DNA of 16,585 nucleotides from Actinomycetes bacterium (GTDB lineage: Bacteria > Actinomycetota > Actinomycetes > Mycobacteriales > Mycobacteriaceae): assembly GCA_023388385.1 (NCBI GenBank), contig JAEWGK010000275.1, positions 1 to 16,585 on the forward strand, given 5' to 3'. Under the pieces are notes generated by a model that worked only from the letters and a program-made list of their open reading frames with translations, searched no databases and was not told where the DNA came from. Each line of letters opens with the position of its first letter. The stretch's first letter is position 1. Of this stretch, positions 1 through 7,443 are shown in pieces. The position numbers were made by a program, and so were the translations under genes.

Positions 1-147
1 GTCACGTGCGGCTCCGCGCCGGGTGCCGGCGGTCGCGATCTCCGGGGCCGCCGGGGCGGCCCGCCGCCTGGCGGAGCTGACGGGGCCGGACGAGGCCCGG
101 GACGTCGTCACGCGACCGCCGGCACCCGGCGCGGAGCCGCACGTGAC
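1..147. repeat. 37-bp perfect inverted repeat at the left edge
   Basis: Bases 1-37 are the exact reverse complement of bases 111-147, with a 73-bp spacer; pairing stops at base 38/110. The right arm reads in frame as part of the ABC transporter gene, so it is probably the genuine copy. The left arm begins exactly at base 1, which suggests a contig end formed by a fold-back or assembly stop rather than a biological repeat. If so, codons before about base 38 are not real protein sequence. Confidence 0.9.
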
Positions 148-727
148 CGCACGCGGCCTCGTCTGCGCGCGCGGGGGCGGTGCGCCGGTGGAGCTCGGGC
201 CCGTGGACCTCGACGTGCCCTTCGGCGGGCGCGAGACCATCGTCGCCCCGTCGGGGGCGGGCAAGACCACCCTGCTGATGACGCTGGCAGGGCTGCTGCC
301 GGCGCGGGCGGGGACGTGCTCCGCCCCCGGTGCGCTGTTCCTCGCGGAGGATGCCCACGTCTTCGCCACCACCGTCCGCGACAACCTGGCCGTCGGCGCC
401 CCTCACGCGACTGACACGGAGATGCTCGACGTCCTGGGCGCCATCGGCCTCGCGGACTGGGTGCGGGGGCTGCCCGGCGGGCTCGACCATGTCCTGGCCG
501 GCGGGGCCGCCGACCTCTCGGGCGGCCAGCGCCGCCGCCTGCTGCTCGCCCGAACCTTGCTGACGGACGCGCCCGTGCTGCTCCTCGACGAGCCCCGCGA
601 GCATCTCGACGACGCCGGCGCCACCGCCGTGCGCACCCTCCTGGAGGCGCCGGAGCTGCCCGGTGCCCGGCCGCGGCGCACCGTCATCGTCGTCGAGCAC
701 CCGCGGGACCGGGCGGGGGAGGCGTGA
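2..727 (+). CDS. cydC: ABC exporter ATP-binding domain, CydC-like, 5' partial
   Basis: This is the C-terminal nucleotide-binding part of an ABC exporter half-transporter; the membrane domain lies beyond the left edge. The reading frame is open from base 2, and the GTG at 23 is not a convincing start because it lies inside the suspicious inverted repeat. Visible motifs are Walker A APSGAGKTT (245-271, first Gly replaced by Ala), signature LSGGQ (515-529), Walker B VLLLDE (575-592), and the H-loop His at 698-700. The phrases AEDAHVFATTVRDNL and DEPREHLD resemble CydC, the partner of CydD in export of thiols (cysteine/glutathione-type) needed for cytochrome bd assembly. Oddly, the protein stops only eight residues after the H-loop His, where most such domains continue for roughly 30 or more residues. 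It could be another exporter ATPase; the ABC assignment is firm, CydC less so. Confidence 0.65.
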   Translation, partial: SRAAPRRVPAVAISGAAGAARRLAELTGPDEARDVVTRPPAPGAEPHVTARGLVCARGGGAPVELGPVDLDVPFGGRETIVAPSGAGKTTLLMTLAGLLPARAGTCSAPGALFLAEDAHVFATTVRDNLAVGAPHATDTEMLDVLGAIGLADWVRGLPGGLDHVLAGGAADLSGGQRRRLLLARTLLTDAPVLLLDEPREHLDDAGATAVRTLLEAPELPGARPRRTVIVVEHPRDRAGEA

Positions 728-745
728 CCGCTGGATTCGCGCCGT

Positions 746-762
746 AACGCGCGCCACGCGTT
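746..762 (+). terminator. Weak terminator-like hairpin after the ABC gene
   Basis: AACGCG (746-751) pairs with CGCGTT (757-762) around a 5-nt loop, and two further T residues follow. It lies 18 bp after the ABC transporter stop and before dusB. The stem is short, so termination here is only a possibility. Confidence 0.3.
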
Positions 763-786
763 TTCGCGGCCGGGCCCACCGGGTGC

Positions 787-800
787 GACAATGCGCGGCG
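787..800 (+). promoter_or_regulatory. Candidate leaderless promoter -10 of dusB
   Basis: The hexamer GACAAT (787-792) is followed by 7 nt and then GTG at 800. The same -10-to-start spacing recurs at several genes in this window, and no Shine-Dalgarno sequence precedes either the ATG at 791 or the GTG at 800. This favours GTG 800 as a leaderless start. The ATG at 791 overlaps the hexamer itself. Confidence 0.45.
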
Positions 801-1987
801 TGACGGAACTGCGCATCGGAAAGTACGCCCTCGCCTCCCCGGTCGTGCTGGCCCCCATGGCCGGCGTGACCAACGTGGCGTTCCGCACGCTGTGCCGCGA
901 GCAGGAACTCGCCCGCACCGGCACGGTGTCCGGCCTGTACGTCTGCGAGATGGTCACCGCCCGCGCGCTGGTCGAGCGCAACGAGAAGACGATGCGCATG
1001 ACGACGTTCTCCCCCGACGAGGACCCGCGCTCGCTGCAGCTCTACACCACCGACCCGCACTGGACGTACGAAGCCGCGCGCATGGTCGCCGAGGAGAACC
1101 TCGCCGATCACCTGGACATGAACTTCGGCTGCCCGGTGCCCAAGGTCACCCGCCGCGGCGGCGGCTCTGCGCTGCCCTACAAGCGCCGCCTGTTCGGCAA
1201 CATCGTCGACGCGGCCGTCCGCGGCGCCGAAGACGGCTCCCGGGCCGCCGGACGCGACATCGTGCCCGTGACCGTGAAGTTCCGCGTCGGCATCGACGAT
1301 GACCACCACACGCACCTGGACGCCGGACGAATCGCCGCCGACAATGGCGCCGTCGCCGTCGCCCTCCACGCCCGCACCGCCGCGCAGCGATACTCCGGCG
1401 AGGCCGACTGGTCCCAGATCGCGCGCCTCAAGGAGCACATGGTCGCCTCCGGCCACGGGGACGTCCCGGTCCTGGGCAACGGGGACATCTTCGCCGCCGG
1501 CGACGCGCGCCGGATGATGGACGCCACCGGCTGCGACGGCGTCGTCGTCGGCCGCGGCTGCCTGGGCCGCCCGTGGCTGTTCGCGGAGCTGTCCGCCGAG
1601 CTGCGGGGCGAGGAGGTGCCGGAGCCGCCGACGCTGGCGGAGGTCACCCGCATCATCGCCCGCCACGCCGAGCTCATGGCGCACTACGACGGCGAGGACC
1701 GGGCGTGCCGGGACATCCGCAAGCACATCGGCTGGTACCTGCGCGGCTTCCCCGCCGGCGGCGAGGCCCGCGCCGCGATGGCCCGCGTCCGCTCCCTCGA
1801 CGAGCTGCGGGGCCAGCTGGAGGCGCTGGCGACCGGCTCCGCCCGCGACGCGCGCCCCGCCGACGCCGACGGCGCCCGCGGCCGCCAGGGCTCCCCGGGC
1901 AAGGTCGCGCTGCCCGACGGCTGGCTCGACGACCCGGAGGACGAGGCGGTGCCGGAGGGCGCCGACCTCATGCATTCCGGCGGATAG
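800..1987 (+). CDS. dusB: tRNA-dihydrouridine synthase, DusB/Nifr3 family
   Basis: FMN enzyme that reduces specific uridines of tRNA to 5,6-dihydrouridine using NAD(P)H; cytosolic. From GTG 800 it is 395 aa. The TIM-barrel begins with ASPVVLAPMAGVTNVAFR (FMN-binding start of the fold). The catalytic Cys lies in MNFGCPVPKV and is residue 111 in this numbering. The phosphate-binding end of the barrel is VLGNGDIFAAGDARRMM followed by GVVVGRGCLGRPWLF. The last 50 or so residues are Arg/Asp/Gly-rich and probably disordered. ATG 791 would add three residues (MRG); I chose GTG 800 because a -10-like hexamer precedes it by 7 nt. The gene is monocistronic as far as visible, with phoU next on the same strand after about 200 bp. 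dusB next to phoU is a conserved arrangement in Corynebacterium and Mycobacterium. Confidence 0.93.
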   Translation: MTELRIGKYALASPVVLAPMAGVTNVAFRTLCREQELARTGTVSGLYVCEMVTARALVERNEKTMRMTTFSPDEDPRSLQLYTTDPHWTYEAARMVAEENLADHLDMNFGCPVPKVTRRGGGSALPYKRRLFGNIVDAAVRGAEDGSRAAGRDIVPVTVKFRVGIDDDHHTHLDAGRIAADNGAVAVALHARTAAQRYSGEADWSQIARLKEHMVASGHGDVPVLGNGDIFAAGDARRMMDATGCDGVVVGRGCLGRPWLFAELSAELRGEEVPEPPTLAEVTRIIARHAELMAHYDGEDRACRDIRKHIGWYLRGFPAGGEARAAMARVRSLDELRGQLEALATGSARDARPADADGARGRQGSPGKVALPDGWLDDPEDEAVPEGADLMHSGG

Positions 1988-2189
1988 AGGACTCGTCCGG
2001 GGTTCGTGTTGCCGGTGCCCCGGCCTGGCCCTACTCTCGGAGGCGAATCAGGACGGACCGCGGCTCCACCCCTGCCCACCCCCGGGCGTGAACGTATTTC
2101 ACCTGTTCATTCCCGGCCCCGTCCCCCACCCCGCCGGGGATGTCCGCCCGACGCGCGCATCCCTACACCAAACCTTAGGATGTGGACCC
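1988..2189 (+). promoter_or_regulatory. dusB-phoU spacer: candidate PHO box and leaderless phoU promoter
   Basis: This 202-bp spacer has no convincing gene. A short GCCGG/CCGGC hairpin (2011-2024) could be a weak dusB terminator. At 2098-2113 two 8-bp direct repeats read TTCACCTG and TTCATTCC, preceded by GTGAAC (2088-2093); this resembles the GTTCAC-type or 8-bp tandem sites bound by phosphate-response regulators in actinobacteria. A -10-like TAGGAT lies at 2176-2181, 8 nt before the phoU ATG with no Shine-Dalgarno sequence, suggesting a leaderless phoU mRNA. The repeat lies about 63 bp upstream of the -10. Confidence 0.5.
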
Positions 2190-2918
2190 ATGCGGACCGT
2201 ATACCGGGAACAGATGGACTCCTTCGCCCATGACCTCATCCTCATGTGCGATCACATCCACGGCATGAACCGGCTCGCGGGCCGTGCGCTCTTCGACGCC
2301 GACCTCGAGGCCGCGGAGCAGGCGCTCTCCGCCCTCGACCATCTCGGCGAACTGCGTGGGCAGTGTGAGGAGAAGGCCTTCGAGCTGCTCGCCCGCGAGG
2401 CGCCCGTGGCGCGCGATCTGCGCCAGGTCGTCTCCGGCATCTACATCGTCGAAGACATGGCGCGCATGGGCACCCTCAGCGTGCACGTCGCCAACACCGC
2501 CCGCCGCCGGCATCCGGAGTACGTCCTGCCCGACGACATCGCCGGGTACTTCCGCGAGATGGGCAAGGTCTGCGACCAGATGACGACCGCGACCCACGAC
2601 ATCCTGATCACCTACGACGTCGAAGCGGCACTCCACTTGAACCGCGACGACGACCAGATCGACGACATCCACAGGCTCCTGCTGGCGAAGACGTCGGCCG
2701 CGGACTGGCCGTACGACTCCCGCGTCACCGTCGACGTCACCCTGCTGTCGCGCTTCTTCGAGCGCTACGCGGACCACGCCGTCGCCGTCGCCGCCCAGGT
2801 CGTCTACCTCGCCAGCGGCCTCAAGCCGGACGAGCTGCTCCTGCAGCGCGAGATCGCCCAGGAGGACGAGCTCTTCGAGGCCCGGATCCACGAGCTGGAG
2901 CGCCACTTCCGCCGCTGA
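2190..2918 (+). CDS. phoU: Phosphate signalling protein PhoU/PhoY
   Basis: Cytosolic all-helical regulator linking the Pst transporter to the phosphate two-component system; it damps phosphate starvation signalling and is known as PhoY in mycobacteria. The protein is 242 aa, typical for the family, with two PhoU repeats. Acidic metal-binding patches are visible: NRDDDQIDD at about 151-159 and ERYADHA at about 191-197. The first repeat carries EDMARMGTL where the classical family has the RxGDHA pattern, which as I recall is usual for actinobacterial members. The start is ATG 2190: TAGGAT lies 8 nt upstream, and homologues begin MRTxYREQ; the longer frame opening at GTG 2088 would run through the candidate PHO box. 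Transcription is convergent with pstB rather than within the pst operon as in E. coli. Confidence 0.95.
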   Translation: MRTVYREQMDSFAHDLILMCDHIHGMNRLAGRALFDADLEAAEQALSALDHLGELRGQCEEKAFELLAREAPVARDLRQVVSGIYIVEDMARMGTLSVHVANTARRRHPEYVLPDDIAGYFREMGKVCDQMTTATHDILITYDVEAALHLNRDDDQIDDIHRLLLAKTSAADWPYDSRVTVDVTLLSRFFERYADHAVAVAAQVVYLASGLKPDELLLQREIAQEDELFEARIHELERHFRR

Positions 2919-2949
2919 CGGCCGCCGCGGCGACCCGCGGCACGGGGAA

Positions 2950-2983
2950 GGCCCCGGGCACCGCGAAAGCGGTGCCCGGGGCC
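2950..2983. terminator. Bidirectional terminator between phoU and pstB
   Basis: Perfect 15-bp stem (2950-2964 with 2969-2983) closed by a GAAA tetraloop on a C-G pair. It lies 31 bp after the phoU stop and 21 bp beyond the pstB stop in the convergent gap. There is no strong U-tract, as is common in high-GC actinobacteria. It is placed to end transcription from both sides. Confidence 0.85.
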
Positions 2984-3004
2984 CTGCCCAGGTCCGGTGA
3001 CGTA

Positions 3005-3781
<777 letters not shown>

Positions 3782-3834
3782 GATTCGATGCCTTGCCTTT
3801 CCTGGGGCGGGGCGTGGGAGCGGCCCCGGGGAGA

Positions 3835-4767
3835 CTACTTCTTGACGGAGAACTTCGCGGAGATGATGCGCGCAGCGATGTTGATGACGGCGATGATGAG
3901 CACCAGGGTCAGTGCGGCGCCCCACATCTTGTCGAACGCGACGCCCGTGTTGCCGGCCTTGTACATGTCGAGCATGAACAGCGGCAGCGAGGACTGCGAC
4001 ATGCCGAACGGGTTGTAATTGATGATTCGGGAGGTCGCGACCAGGATCAGCATCGGCGCGGACTCGCCCATGACGCGGGCGACGGCCAGCATGATGCCGG
4101 TGACAATGCCGGACAGGGCGGTCGGCAGGACGATCTTCGCGATGGTCTTCCACTTCGGCACGCCCAGCGCGTAGGAGGCCTCGCGCAGGTCATGGGGCAC
4201 GACGCGCAGCATCTCCTCCGTGTTGCGGACGACGATCGGCAGCATGAGCAGCACCAGGGCCAGCGAGACGGCGAAGCCCGAGCGGTTCATGCCGAACATG
4301 ACGACCCACAGGGAGTAGATGAACAGGGAGGCGACGATGGACGGGACGCCCGACAGGATGTCGACCATGAAGGTGGTCAGCTTGCCCAGGCGGGACTCGC
4401 CGGCGTACTCGACCAGGTAGATGGCCACGAAGATGCCGATCGGGATGGTGATGATAGACGTGACCAGCGCCTGGATGATGGTGCCGATGATGGCGTGGGC
4501 CGCGCCGCCGGCATCCGCGCCGACGGTGACGCCCAGCTGGGACTTGGCCCACCAGTCGGCGTTGAGGATGATCGGGAGACCACGGGAGACGACCTCCCAC
4601 AGCACCCACGCCAGCGGCACGAGGGCGAGGACCATCGCCAGGTAGATGAAGACGGTCGAGATCTTGTCCGTCGTCTGACGGGAGCCGCTGATCGGGGTGA
4701 AGGCAGACTCGCCGGTGGGGACCGGGGCCTTCGGGTCGACGACGACGGCGTTGGCGGTATCGCTCAT
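3835..4767 (-). CDS. pstA: Phosphate ABC transporter permease PstA
   Basis: One of the two membrane subunits of the Pst phosphate importer. It is 310 aa from ATG 4767 ([11 protein letters not shown]). AGGAG at 4775-4779 with a 7-nt gap decides this start over the in-frame ATG 4791, which lies inside pstC. About 35 polar N-terminal residues precede the first membrane segment (about 38-60), and further hydrophobic segments follow. The EAA loop that contacts PstB is [20 protein letters not shown]. Its spacing from pstC is 10 bp, so the two are likely translationally coupled. It ends with the basic tail SAKFSVKK. Confidence 0.96.
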   Translation of the reverse strand: MSDTANAVVVDPKAPVPTGESAFTPISGSRQTTDKISTVFIYLAMVLALVPLAWVLWEVVSRGLPIILNADWWAKSQLGVTVGADAGGAAHAIIGTIIQALVTSIITIPIGIFVAIYLVEYAGESRLGKLTTFMVDILSGVPSIVASLFIYSLWVVMFGMNRSGFAVSLALVLLMLPIVVRNTEEMLRVVPHDLREASYALGVPKWKTIAKIVLPTALSGIVTGIMLAVARVMGESAPMLILVATSRIINYNPFGMSQSSLPLFMLDMYKAGNTGVAFDKMWGAALTLVLIIAVINIAARIISAKFSVKK

Positions 4768-4777
4768 GTCGGTGCTC

Positions 4778-5818
4778 CTACTTCTTCGCAATCGCGCGCG
4801 CGGCCGAGTTGACCACGAACGTCAGGAGGAACAGGACCAGGCCGGCGGCCATGTAGGCGCCCGCCTTGAGGTCGTTGTTGAACTCGGGGGCGGCGTTGGC
4901 GATCGCGGTCGCGAAGGTCGTGCCACCGTCCATCAGGGACCAGCGGAACACCGAGGTCGGGGCCAGGACCATGTACAGGGCCATCGTCTCGCCGAGCGCG
5001 CGGCCGAGGCCGAGCATGGAGCCCGAGATGTAGCCGGACTTGCCGAACGGCAGGACCGCCATGCGGACGGTCTCCCAGCGGGTGGCGCCCAGGGCCAGCG
5101 CGGCCTCGATGTGGCCGCGCGGGGTCTGGACGAAGATCTCGCGGGTCGTGGCCGCGATGACCGGGAGGATCATGATGGCCAGGACGATGCCGCCCGTGAA
5201 CAGGTTGCGGCCGGTCGCGAAGGACGGGGAGTTCGCGTAGTGCTCGAACAGGAAGACGTGCGGGCCGATCGCCGTGCCCAGCCACTCGTAGAACTTCGAC
5301 AACGCCGGGCCGAGGGCCAGGAAGCCCCACAGGCCGTAGACGATCGACGGCACGGCGGCCAGCAGGTCAATGAGGAAGGACAGCGGCTTGACGGCCTTCG
5401 CCGGCGCGTAGCTGGTCAGGAAGATGGCGACGCCCAGGGCGACCGGCATCGCCAGGACGAGGGCGACGAGGGAGACCGCGACCGTGACCGCGAACAGGTT
5501 CGGGATGCCGAAGTACATCTCCGACGTGTTCCCGAGGTTCCAGCCCTCCGAGTACGTGAAGAAGTTCGCCGCGTTGTTCCGCAGGGCCGGGAAGGCGCGC
5601 AGGAGCAGGAAGATGCCGATCGCGGCGATCGCGATGGTGATGAGGGAGGCGGAGCCGACGGACAGGATCTCGAAGACCCGGTCGCCCGGGCGCTTCACGC
5701 CCGTAGAGCCCTGCGACTCAAGGGTGTCGTGCCCGGGGGTCGGGTGGTGGGCCGCGTTCGAGACGATCGCGTCCTTCACATCGCCCTTCTCCCCGGTGGT
5801 GGGGGACGAAGACGTCAT
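4778..5818 (-). CDS. pstC: Phosphate ABC transporter permease PstC
   Basis: Second membrane subunit of the Pst importer, pairing with PstA to form the translocation path. It is 346 aa from ATG 5818. A hydrophilic N-terminus of about 50 residues precedes the first membrane helix (ASLITIAIAAIGIFLLLRAF). The EAA loop is IEAALALGATRWETVRMAVL, and the core contains PSIVYGLWGFLALGP and LGRALGETMA, typical of PstC. The ribosome-binding site is weak (GAAAG in an A-rich stretch about 10-14 nt upstream). A 180-bp spacer rich in hairpins separates it from pstS, and its stop codon overlaps the approach to the pstA ribosome-binding site. Confidence 0.96.
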   Translation of the reverse strand: MTSSSPTTGEKGDVKDAIVSNAAHHPTPGHDTLESQGSTGVKRPGDRVFEILSVGSASLITIAIAAIGIFLLLRAFPALRNNAANFFTYSEGWNLGNTSEMYFGIPNLFAVTVAVSLVALVLAMPVALGVAIFLTSYAPAKAVKPLSFLIDLLAAVPSIVYGLWGFLALGPALSKFYEWLGTAIGPHVFLFEHYANSPSFATGRNLFTGGIVLAIMILPVIAATTREIFVQTPRGHIEAALALGATRWETVRMAVLPFGKSGYISGSMLGLGRALGETMALYMVLAPTSVFRWSLMDGGTTFATAIANAAPEFNNDLKAGAYMAAGLVLFLLTFVVNSAARAIAKK

Positions 5819-5857
5819 AGTTGTTTTTCTTTCAGTGGCTAGGTGCCGATTTCGGAG

Positions 5858-5949
5858 GGCCCGCTATCCGGGCCGAGGCCGGCCGACGCCCAACGGGCGC
5901 GGCCGGCCTGTGCTGTGGGGCTCCAGCCGCGGAGGCTCGTCACCTCCGC
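5858..5949 (-). promoter_or_regulatory. Three hairpins in the pstS-pstC spacer (possible attenuator)
   Basis: The 180-bp spacer holds no gene but three stem-loops. In transcript order they are 5949-5929 (7-bp stem GCGGAGG/CCTCCGC), 5909-5876 (15-bp stem with one bulged A and a 3-nt loop), and 5874-5858 (6-bp stem). The middle one is the strongest. Structures after the first gene of a binding-protein transporter operon commonly act as partial terminators or as 3'-end stabilisers that raise binding protein over permease. That role is inferred here; the structures are seen directly. Confidence 0.65.
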
Positions 5950-5998
5950 CATGCCGGCGCGGGTCGTGGACCCGGCGCCGACGGAGCCGTGGCGGCGC

Positions 5999-7096
5999 TT
6001 ACTTGATGGCGTCGACCGCAGCCTTCAGCTTGGCCTTGTAGTCGCCGTCGACCGGGATGTAGCCCAGGTCCTCGAGTTCCTGGCTCTGCCCCTTCTCGAG
6101 GACGACGGTCAGGAAGTTCTTCAGCAGGTCGCGGGTCTGGTCGTCGTAGCCGGAGGAGCAGACGATCTCGTAGGTGGTCAGGACGAGCGGGTAGGCGCCC
6201 TCCTCGGTCATGGCGAACAGGGCGTCAGTGTCGACGACCATGTCGTTCTCGGAGGAGCCCGTGAACTCGACGGCGGAGAGCGCCTTGTTCACGGACTCGG
6301 CGTTCAGCTCGACCGGGCCGCTGCCGAAGTCGATCTGGGCGATACCCAGGCCCTTGTCCTTGGCGAAGCCGGACTCGACGTAGGTGATGGAGCCCGGGGT
6401 GAGGGAGACCTGGTCGGCGACGCCGGAGGAGCCCTGGGCGCCGGTTCCGACCTCCTTCGGGAAGGACTTGGAGGGCTCGACGTCCCAGGAGTCGGTGGCG
6501 TCCTTCAGGAAGCGCTGGAAGTTCTCGGAGGTGCCGGACTCCTCGGAGCGGTAGACCGGGGTGATCTTCTCGTCCGGGAGCTTGGCGTCGGGGTTGGCCT
6601 CGGCGATCGCCTTGTCGTTCCACTCGGTGATGTCGCCCTTGAAGATCTTGGCGACCAGGTCCGGGGTCAGGACGAGGTCGTCGACGCCCTCGACGTTGTA
6701 GGCGATGGCGACCGGGCCGATGACCATCGGGAGGTGCCAGGCGTCGTTGCCGCCGCAGCGCTTCTTGGCGTCGTCGACCTGGTCCTCGTCCAGCGCCGAG
6801 TCCGAACCGGCGAAGGCGGTGGTGCCGGCGATGAACTGGCTCTGGCCGGAGCCGGAGCCGGTGGCGTTGTAGGACAGCGTGGAGCCCGGGGACGCGGCCT
6901 CGTACAGGGCGGCGAAGTGGTCCATGGCGCGCTGCTGGGAGGTGGCGCCCTCGCCCTGCAGCTGACCGGTCGCGTCGGCCAGACCCTCGACCTGAGTCTC
7001 ACCGCCGCCGGACTCGGAGCAGGCGGTCAGGGTGAGGCCGGCGACGGCGGTCAGGCCTACGATGGCCGCCGATCGGCGGCGGGTGGTATTCAGCAC
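5999..7096 (-). CDS. pstS: Phosphate-binding lipoprotein PstS
   Basis: Extracytoplasmic, lipid-anchored phosphate receptor feeding PstCAB. I place the start at GTG 7096 (MLNTTRRRSAAIVG): a strong GGAGGA at 7104-7109 lies 7 nt upstream, and the signal peptide then has its normal length. The in-frame ATG 7189 would add 31 uncharged or polar residues before the signal peptide. The protein is 365 aa. The lipobox LTAC places the lipidated Cys at residue 26, followed by a Ser/Gly linker. Phosphate-binding loops typical of PstS are visible: GATS, TGSGSGQ, AGSDS and RSEESGTSENF. It is the first gene of pstSCAB, with a PHO-box-like repeat upstream. Confidence 0.97.
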   Translation of the reverse strand: MLNTTRRRSAAIVGLTAVAGLTLTACSESGGGETQVEGLADATGQLQGEGATSQQRAMDHFAALYEAASPGSTLSYNATGSGSGQSQFIAGTTAFAGSDSALDEDQVDDAKKRCGGNDAWHLPMVIGPVAIAYNVEGVDDLVLTPDLVAKIFKGDITEWNDKAIAEANPDAKLPDEKITPVYRSEESGTSENFQRFLKDATDSWDVEPSKSFPKEVGTGAQGSSGVADQVSLTPGSITYVESGFAKDKGLGIAQIDFGSGPVELNAESVNKALSAVEFTGSSENDMVVDTDALFAMTEEGAYPLVLTTYEIVCSSGYDDQTRDLLKNFLTVVLEKGQSQELEDLGYIPVDGDYKAKLKAAVDAIK

Positions 7097-7443
7097 GTTG
7101 AATTCCTCCGTGACGTCAGGGACCCCGGCGGCGACGCCGCGGCGGTCGGTCCGTGTCTGTGCGGGTGCGGACTGATTGGGGAGAGGCACCGGGATCCCGG
7201 TAGGTCCCCGGATTTCCTCAACGTCTTAGAAAGCTAACGAGGCCCGGTGTCCCCACCCCATCCCGTAGGTGAACAAACGGTGAACTCATAGATGATCTTT
7301 GGGCAATTGCCAGGGACTTCACGGCGTTTTTACGCTTGAGCCGCCGAAAACCACGGTTTCCTGAGATCCGCATCACTGACCCCACCCGCACCACCCCCGC
7401 GCGGCCGGGAATCCTCAGCTTCCGCGGGCCCGCCCGGAGGGGG
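7097..7443 (-). promoter_or_regulatory. mshD-pstS spacer: pst promoter region
   Basis: This 347-bp gap holds no convincing gene and contains a clearly AT-richer patch (about 7215-7370). It carries the PHO box (7268-7285) and a -10-like TAGCTT on the minus strand (7236-7231), giving an inferred start of transcription near 7224 and a leader of about 130 nt. It also carries a perfect 10-bp palindrome GGCAATTGCC (7302-7311). The PHO box is centred about 52 bp upstream of the inferred start, suitable for an activator. No strong mshD terminator is evident, so some read-through from mshD into pstS is possible. Confidence 0.6.
7268..7285 (-). promoter_or_regulatory. PHO box upstream of pstS
   Basis: On the minus strand the site reads GTTCACCGTTTGTTCACC: two identical GTTCACC heptamers with 11-nt periodicity. 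This is the known direct-repeat layout of PHO boxes bound by PhoP-type phosphate regulators in Streptomyces, and GTTCACC-type elements are bound by mycobacterial RegX3. It sits upstream of pstS in the right place for activation under phosphate limitation. Confidence 0.82.

Noticed and set aside
1..147. Inverted repeat as an insertion sequence end or hairpin telomere
   Set aside because: There is no transposase or target duplication; one arm is ordinary transporter coding sequence, and the edge position points to an assembly artefact.
2..1975. 657-aa open frame on the minus strand opposite the ABC transporter gene and dusB
   Set aside because: Low-complexity Ala/Gly/Arg/Val-rich product typical of the antisense frame in GC-rich DNA. 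The plus-strand frames carry clear ABC and DusB motifs.
2088..2189. Upstream GTG extension of phoU
   Set aside because: The added 34 residues are Pro/Arg-rich, run through the candidate PHO box and -10, and PhoU homologues begin at MRTxYREQ.
7097..7189. Upstream ATG extension of pstS
   Set aside because: It would place 31 extra residues before a complete lipoprotein signal peptide; GTG 7096 has a strong GGAGGA at ideal spacing.
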